The notes beneath the pieces are model-generated. The model had not been told where the DNA came from and searched no databases. It saw only the letters and a program-made list of their open reading frames with translations. Positions 6,816-10,142 of a DNA stretch of 10,142 nt are shown piece after piece; position 1 is the first letter of the stretch, and each line of letters opens with the position of its first letter. Source of the DNA: a bacterium (GTDB lineage: Bacteria > Bacillota > Clostridia > Oscillospirales > Acutalibacteraceae); contig JAHKXX010000143.1 in assembly GCA_020627425.1 (NCBI GenBank), forward strand, positions 1 to 10,142, written 5' to 3'. A program made the position numbers and the translations under genes.

Positions 6816-7258
6816 GTCGTTTCTCCTTTCAATACCGCTTTGAGAGCAGGCACATACTTTCTTGTTATCACGATTTGCTCACCGGAGAACAACACAGCAA
6901 TAAAGCGGCTGTTAAGTGCGGGCTTTATTGCGCTGACCTTCATCAGATTGAGCAGGGTGGATTTTGAAACACGGAGGAAATGTTTTTCTATTAGCATTTC
7001 CTCCAGCTCATACAGCTTCTTCTTTGTTTCGTACACATTGTCCTTTGTGTATATAAATGCTTTGTTATCAACCGCTTCGATATAAAATACATCGCCTACG
7101 GCAATCTCGTACTGCCTGTCGTCAGAGGTTCCTGTCAGCTGAAACTGCCTCGATTTGACAAAGGCAACTATATCGCGCACCTCGTCGGTAACGGCATGGC
7201 AGTATATTTCAATATATTCGGTTTTATCATGTTCTATTTTTGTAATCTTTGTTTGCAT
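6812..7258 (-). CDS. LytTR-family DNA-binding regulator, module A
   Basis: 148 residues. ATG 7258 overlaps the hydrolase stop by one base (TGATG), with AGGAG about 8 bases upstream; a TTG at 7261 is less likely. There is no receiver domain. The N-terminal ~45 residues are alpha/beta and of unknown role. Residues about 46-144 are a LytTR domain: EIAVGDVFYIEAVDNKAFIYT, ETKKKLYELEEML and the signature FLRVSKSTLLNLMKV, followed by the last strands (VITRKYVPALKAVL). LytTR proteins bind DNA through a beta fold, usually at paired ~9-bp direct repeats near promoters, and often activate their own operon. The coupling to a DUF3021 protein on one side and a membrane hydrolase on the other suggests it controls this operon and perhaps the divergent one. 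Confidence 0.92.
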   Translation of the reverse strand: MQTKITKIEHDKTEYIEIYCHAVTDEVRDIVAFVKSRQFQLTGTSDDRQYEIAVGDVFYIEAVDNKAFIYTKDNVYETKKKLYELEEMLIEKHFLRVSKSTLLNLMKVSAIKPALNSRFIAVLFSGEQIVITRKYVPALKAVLKGETT

Positions 7259-8586
7259 CAATACTGCTCCTGAATTGAAAGCTTTCCTTCGTTCTTTAAG
7301 TAGTAATCAAACCAGTTAAGCACCGCGGAATTGATATTCTTCATAAACTCCTCACTGTTAACGCCGCTCTCTCCGCTCAGCATTGATGAGATAAAGGGAG
7401 AAAGCATTGACAGATCGGTAAAGTCCATATGGTTAGCCTTGGGGCATAAAATCAATTTGCCATCCTTGGCACTATTGACCATTTCCGAAGTAACGGCATC
7501 GTCCGAAGAATCACCGTGAGCGAATACAAGAACAGGTATCGGGTAAGCAGCAGAATCCACAACAAATTTGTCGTCCTTAACGTCTGTTATTTCGCCGAGA
7601 GCCGTGCCGTCAAGGTCGATAACCGCATCTATATCACTGCGTTCTCTGCCAAGCTCTATTCCTGCTGCCCCGCCGAGCGAGTGACCCATAGCGCCAATCT
7701 TATCGGTATCGGTCATATTAAGCACGCTAAGTACAATATCCTCGTTCTCTGTGTGCCAGTAATCGTTCAGCTTGCCGCTCTTTTTAGCTTCTATTATAGA
7801 ATCAATCAGAAAGCTTTCGTCGGTGGTCCTAAATTCAACCCATTCCTGTGTAATGCTGAAGATTTCTTCATTTGTCACGCCGTCGCCGTTTTCTATCTTC
7901 ATAGCATCGTCTATAAAGTTGCTGTCAACCGTAATTATATTTCCGTCGATATTCTTTGTAAAAGCCGCGTGGTGAGGATGGTCGAGCGCCGCAACAATAT
8001 ATCCGTTGCTCGCAAGTTCTGCATAGGTCGAGAAGTTACTCTGGTAATATCCGAACGCTCCGTGAGAAAAAATAACAAGCGGATATTTGCCTTCTGCGTT
8101 CTCGGGATAATAGAAGTGTACGGGAACCTCTGTAAACGAGCCGTCATTTTCAAAGGTATCCACTCTGCTGTTGTCAACAAGTATAGCTTCCGTCTGACTG
8201 ACCTTATACTCTCCTGTTGTAGGCAAGCCGTTATAGTTCGTAAAAATAAACGACGGTACAAGAGAAAAAGCAACAAAGAAAACCGATAAAACACAGCTGA
8301 TGACCGTTACTGCCTTCTTCCTGATGCCGTTATTCCTTTTGCGCATTGTAAGCCAGACAATACCGGCAATAAGCAGGCGAACCGCCAAAACAATCAGTGC
8401 AAAGAAAAATCGCCATTTCATATTTGTTACCGGAATCAGAACGATTCCCAGAAGCAAAACAGCCTCGGCGGCTCTTATGATCACACGGTTTTTTCTCCAT
8501 GCGATTTTTTCTCTGAATTTAGTAAGGGTCAGAACGACCAGTGCGATTTCCGCAAGTGTAAATACTGTTAAAAACATAATGCCCAT
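7258..8586 (-). CDS. Membrane-anchored alpha/beta hydrolase, PAF-acetylhydrolase-like
   Basis: 442 residues from ATG 8586. I chose this start because a good promoter (8648-8620) and the SD AAAGGA lie just upstream; the frame extends to GTG 8751, but that part overlaps the promoter and has no SD. Four N-terminal transmembrane helices (about 2-22, 38-54, 58-80, 92-115) are followed by a catalytic domain. FSHGAFG (174-180) forms the oxyanion region, GHSLGG holds nucleophile Ser303, DLDG gives Asp326 (23 residues later, as between Ser273 and Asp296 of plasma PAF-acetylhydrolase) and NHMDF gives His386. The triad is complete. With four helices, the catalytic domain lies on the same side as the N-terminus; I cannot decide inside or outside. 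Substrate unknown: a lipid or short ester is plausible. First gene of an operon with LytTR A and DUF3021 A. Confidence 0.85.
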   Translation of the reverse strand: MGIMFLTVFTLAEIALVVLTLTKFREKIAWRKNRVIIRAAEAVLLLGIVLIPVTNMKWRFFFALIVLAVRLLIAGIVWLTMRKRNNGIRKKAVTVISCVLSVFFVAFSLVPSFIFTNYNGLPTTGEYKVSQTEAILVDNSRVDTFENDGSFTEVPVHFYYPENAEGKYPLVIFSHGAFGYYQSNFSTYAELASNGYIVAALDHPHHAAFTKNIDGNIITVDSNFIDDAMKIENGDGVTNEEIFSITQEWVEFRTTDESFLIDSIIEAKKSGKLNDYWHTENEDIVLSVLNMTDTDKIGAMGHSLGGAAGIELGRERSDIDAVIDLDGTALGEITDVKDDKFVVDSAAYPIPVLVFAHGDSSDDAVTSEMVNSAKDGKLILCPKANHMDFTDLSMLSPFISSMLSGESGVNSEEFMKNINSAVLNWFDYYLKNEGKLSIQEQY

Positions 8587-8619
8587 AACTAATGTTTCCT
8601 TTCTTTTTGTTATGGGCAT
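8579..8619. repeat. 11-bp perfect inverted repeat over the hydrolase start
   Basis: ATGCCCATAAC (8579-8589) and GTTATGGGCAT (8609-8619) are exact reverse complements with 19 bases between. The right arm touches the -10 box of the hydrolase promoter and includes the expected transcription start (about 8613). The left arm contains the ATG at 8586-8584, and the SD lies in the loop. It is best read as an operator for a dimeric protein. An RNA hairpin is possible but would lose part of one arm if transcription starts near 8613. Confidence 0.75.
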
Positions 8620-8648
8620 AGTATAACTTATTCTTTTGTTTCTGGCAA
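8620..8648 (-). promoter_or_regulatory. Promoter of the hydrolase-LytTR A-DUF3021 A operon
   Basis: TTGCCA (8648-8643), an exact 17-bp spacer and TATACT (8625-8620): five of six matches in each box to the vegetative consensus. Expected start near 8613, giving a leader of about 27 bases. Confidence 0.8.
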
Positions 8649-8656
8649 CAGGTTTT

Positions 8657-8719
8657 GCGGTAAGGTACAAAAAATCGTGGCAAGATGCAAATAACAGATA
8701 AAAAATACCGCTTACCGCT
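8657..8719. promoter_or_regulatory. TACCGC-type inverted repeat between the divergent promoters
   Basis: GCGGTAAG (8657-8664) is the exact reverse complement of CTTACCGC (8711-8718). The right copy lies in a tandem TACCGCT TACCGCT (8706-8719). The left copy ends 8 bases upstream of the hydrolase -35 box; the right lies 25 bases upstream of the LytTR B -35 box. The TACCG core resembles LytTR half-sites (AgrA-type TACCGTT), so these are candidate regulator sites. Spacing differs from the classic two-turn direct repeat. Confidence 0.45.
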
Positions 8720-8744
8720 GAAAAAAGACCGATGAGCTGTTTTT

Positions 8745-8774
8745 TCAACACAGAAAAATTATATGTGCTATAAT
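8745..8774 (+). promoter_or_regulatory. Promoter of LytTR B-DUF3021 B
   Basis: Extended -10 TGC-TATAAT (8766-8774) with a weak -35 TCAACA (8745-8750) at 18 bp. Expected start near 8781, only a few bases before the SD GGAGGTG, so the leader is very short. TACAGTCAA (8774-8782) next to the -10 box resembles a single LytTR half-site. Confidence 0.7.
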
Positions 8775-8794
8775 ACAGTCAATGGAGGTGCGAT

Positions 8795-9232
8795 ATGAAA
8801 TTCAAACTGAATATTGACAAAACAAAGGAAGAACAGGTCGAAGCAACGCTTCACAGCAAAGGAGAGCTTGCATACAAGCTTGAAGAGTTGGTGCTGGGAT
8901 ATGCGGGCGAAGAAAGCATTACTGCTTACACAGAGGATGATATCAAGCTTTTAAAATTTGCTGACATTGAATGTGTAACGGTAAGTAACTCCAAAACCTA
9001 CGTTATAGACACAGCAGGAAAACAGTACAGGATAAAAATGAGGTTGTATGAAATAAGCGAAGTTCTGCCAAGCTATTTTATCAGGATCAATAAATCAACG
9101 ATAGCGAACAGAAAGCGGATTGAAAGGTTTTCCACCGTCATTTACGGCTCTGTCGACGTGGTTTTCAAAAGCGGCTACAGAGATTATGTTTCAAGAAGAT
9201 GCTTTGCCGAAATTAAAAAGGAGCTGAAATAA
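8795..9232 (+). CDS. LytTR-family DNA-binding regulator, module B
   Basis: 145 residues. GGAGGTG (8784-8790) is followed by ATG 8795. Like its paralogue on the other strand it has no receiver domain: an N-terminal ~45-residue region (KFKLNIDKTKEEQVEATLHSK at the start), then LytTR at about 48-145 with LLKFADIECVTVSNSKTYVI, a YRIKMRLYEISEVLP helix and the signature FIRINKSTIANRKRIERF, ending YVSRRCFAEIKKEL. This layout is the common stand-alone LytTR of Firmicutes paired with DUF3021. The next gene starts one base after the stop. The two LytTR proteins of this window are clearly divergent, so they are old paralogues, not a recent duplication. They face each other across a shared regulatory region. 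Confidence 0.92.
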   Translation: MKFKLNIDKTKEEQVEATLHSKGELAYKLEELVLGYAGEESITAYTEDDIKLLKFADIECVTVSNSKTYVIDTAGKQYRIKMRLYEISEVLPSYFIRINKSTIANRKRIERFSTVIYGSVDVVFKSGYRDYVSRRCFAEIKKELK

Positions 9233-9233
9233 T

Positions 9234-9650
9234 ATGAAAAATTTTATCATTACATTCTTAAAAAGAGGCGCAATATTTGCTGCGTTAGGTCCGATAATTC
9301 TTGCAATCGTGTATATATTTCTCGGTGCCGGCGGCGTAGTCGAATCGGTACCCGTCACAAAACTGATAACTGAGATATTAACATCCGTGCTGCTGGCATT
9401 TATCGCAGCAGGAATCAGCGCCATACACACGGTCGACAGACTTCAGCCTGCCCTTGCCGGGCTTATACAGGGCGCGGTACTGTTTATAGACTATATTGTT
9501 CTCTATCTAGTTAACGGCTGGCTGCCGTTTACGTGGCAGGCGATCGCACTGTTCACAGTAATATTCGTTGTTGTTTTTGCGATCATCTGGCTTATAATAT
9601 ATCTGTCGATAAAGCGCAGGATCGAGAAGCTTAATAAACAATTGAGCTAA
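9234..9650 (+). CDS. DUF3021 membrane protein, module B
   Basis: 138 residues, ATG 9234, one base after the LytTR B stop (TAATATG), with AAGGAG inside the upstream gene. Four transmembrane helices (about 12-34, 44-65, 72-93, 101-125) and a short basic C-terminal tail (KRRIEKLNKQLS). A short positively charged N-terminus (MKNFIITFLKRG) precedes helix 1. The fold matches DUF3021; sequence similarity to the module A protein is low outside topology. It is expected to work with LytTR B, probably as membrane-bound sensor or inhibitor (inference from LytTR regulatory systems). It ends at the edge of a GC-rich repeat-like block with no clear terminator until 9941. Confidence 0.85.
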   Translation: MKNFIITFLKRGAIFAALGPIILAIVYIFLGAGGVVESVPVTKLITEILTSVLLAFIAAGISAIHTVDRLQPALAGLIQGAVLFIDYIVLYLVNGWLPFTWQAIALFTVIFVVVFAIIWLIIYLSIKRRIEKLNKQLS

Positions 9651-9838
9651 GCGCAGTGCGCAGTGCCTGCGCGGTCGACTCTCTCTTGCCGCACGGCGGC
9701 AAGGGCGTGCACGGCACGCCGCAGCGCGGTATGATCTTGTCACCGCCGAATAAAAAACACCGTCTCAAGTTTGGTTTATTCTACGGTGCAGTCCGCGTCG
9801 TGCCGCACAGGACGGCACTTAGCGCTGCTATAGAGTGA
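9651..9838. repeat. GC-rich, hairpin-dense block, probably an interspersed repeat
   Basis: This block is clearly richer in G and C than its flanks. It starts with GCGCAGTGCGCAGTGCCTGCGC-like self-complementary DNA, then holds CTTGCCG-cacgg-CGGCAAG (about 9685-9703), GCGTGC-acg-GCACGC (about 9705-9719) and GTGCCG-cacagga-CGGCAC (about 9800-9818). A 60-codon frame at 9656-9838 has no SD and a Ser/Pro/His-rich, unlikely product; the other frames are also partly open. I have a faint memory of similar sequence recurring in Ruminococcus genomes. It could be a repeat, a structured RNA or the end of a lost gene. Confidence 0.45.
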
Positions 9839-10142
9839 AGGCGAGTACATTTCTTTGCTCTGTTTATTCTCTCCGAGAAAACAGTATAGCGAGTTTGATT
9901 TGACTTTATAACGAATTTTTATATCTTAAGTAATATTTTCAACTCCGCACCTTTCATTTTTGTTCGGTGCGGAGTTTCTGTTTCATACAGAAAGAAAAGT
10001 CAAGAAAGACAATACTCTTTATAGCAGCCTTTAGTCTCAAAATTATGTTGGTGTAAAATAATTCTGGGAGTTTTGGAATAGGTGCAAGTAACGCGATTTA
10101 GTGTGATACACCAAGCAGAAAAGACAAATACACTTATTCTCA
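9839..10142. other. AT-rich intergenic DNA without a convincing gene
   Basis: No frame with an SD and plausible protein was found. The stretch holds the terminator at 9941-9977 and an 8-bp inverted repeat TTGGTGTA (10048-10055) / TACACCAA (10107-10114). The last ~150 bases may be the leader of a gene beyond the window, but no clear promoter is visible. Confidence 0.5.
9941..9977 (+). terminator. Rho-independent terminator
   Basis: AACTCCGCACC (9941-9951) pairs perfectly with GGTGCGGAGTT (9966-9976); loop 14 bases; then TTTCTGTTTC. It is the first good terminator after DUF3021 B, about 290 bases downstream, so the GC-rich block is probably transcribed with that operon. Confidence 0.7.

Noticed and set aside
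7516..8289. 257-codon plus-strand open frame opposite the hydrolase
   Set aside because: It is an exact antisense shadow of a catalytic-domain gene with a full triad; no SD and a Cys/Arg/Asn-rich, family-less product.
8587..8751. N-terminal extension of the hydrolase to GTG 8751 or TTG 8748
   Set aside because: No SD at those codons, and the stretch contains the operon's own promoter and the TACCGC element.
9656..9838. 60-residue plus-strand protein in the GC-rich block
   Set aside because: No SD, low-complexity-like composition, and dense hairpins explain the sequence better.
10048..10114. 8-bp inverted repeat TTGGTGTA/TACACCAA near the right edge
   Set aside because: Short arms 51 bases apart in AT-rich DNA; too weak to call an operator or IS end without the following sequence.

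Overview
The window looks like a piece of a gut or rumen Firmicute chromosome, most likely Ruminococcus or a close Oscillospiraceae relative. This is an inference: moderately AT-rich DNA, strong AGGAGG-type ribosome binding sites, SARP-type regulators, LytTR/DUF3021 pairs, IS200-like transposase remnants and a short cytoplasmic family-2 glycosidase. No rRNA, tRNA, CRISPR array or riboswitch was recognised.

Left part (1-1820, minus strand): the remains of an operon. In transcription order it holds the 3' end of a SARP-type regulator, a small membrane-anchored protein, a frameshifted lipoprotein and a secreted protein with an InlB-B-like repeat that runs off the window. Two successive genes carry a good Shine-Dalgarno sequence followed at normal spacing by AUA, not AUG. 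At about 1811-1822 the SARP fragment abuts, head to head, a plus-strand gene that has also lost its 5' end, so this is a rearrangement junction.

Middle part (1811-3400): the truncated plus-strand gene ends in a short tandem repeat and uses a stop codon lying inside a palindrome. Next comes a degenerate IS200/IS605-type element, whose tnpA (minus strand) has one frameshift and one premature stop.

Plus-strand genes 3410-6195: an orphan STAS anti-sigma-factor antagonist, a four-helix membrane protein of the CrtO-like acyltransferase family, and a GH2 glycosidase with both catalytic glutamates. A perfect 14-bp hairpin at 6331-6363 separates them from the convergent genes to the right.

Right part (6375-9650): two paralogous LytTR-DUF3021 modules. 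Module A (minus strand) is the tail of an operon that starts with a membrane-anchored alpha/beta hydrolase resembling PAF-acetylhydrolase. Module B is divergent on the plus strand. The 208-bp intergenic region holds two readable promoters, a TACCGC-type inverted repeat between them and an 11-bp perfect inverted repeat spanning the hydrolase transcription start, SD and start codon. This resembles the LytTR regulatory systems, in which a small LytTR activator is held in check by a co-encoded membrane protein, but here it is doubled around an enzyme. It is the most interesting part of the window.

End (9651-10142): no convincing gene. A GC-rich, hairpin-dense block (9651-9838) looks like an interspersed repeat or structured RNA, followed by a terminator at 9941-9977 and AT-rich DNA.
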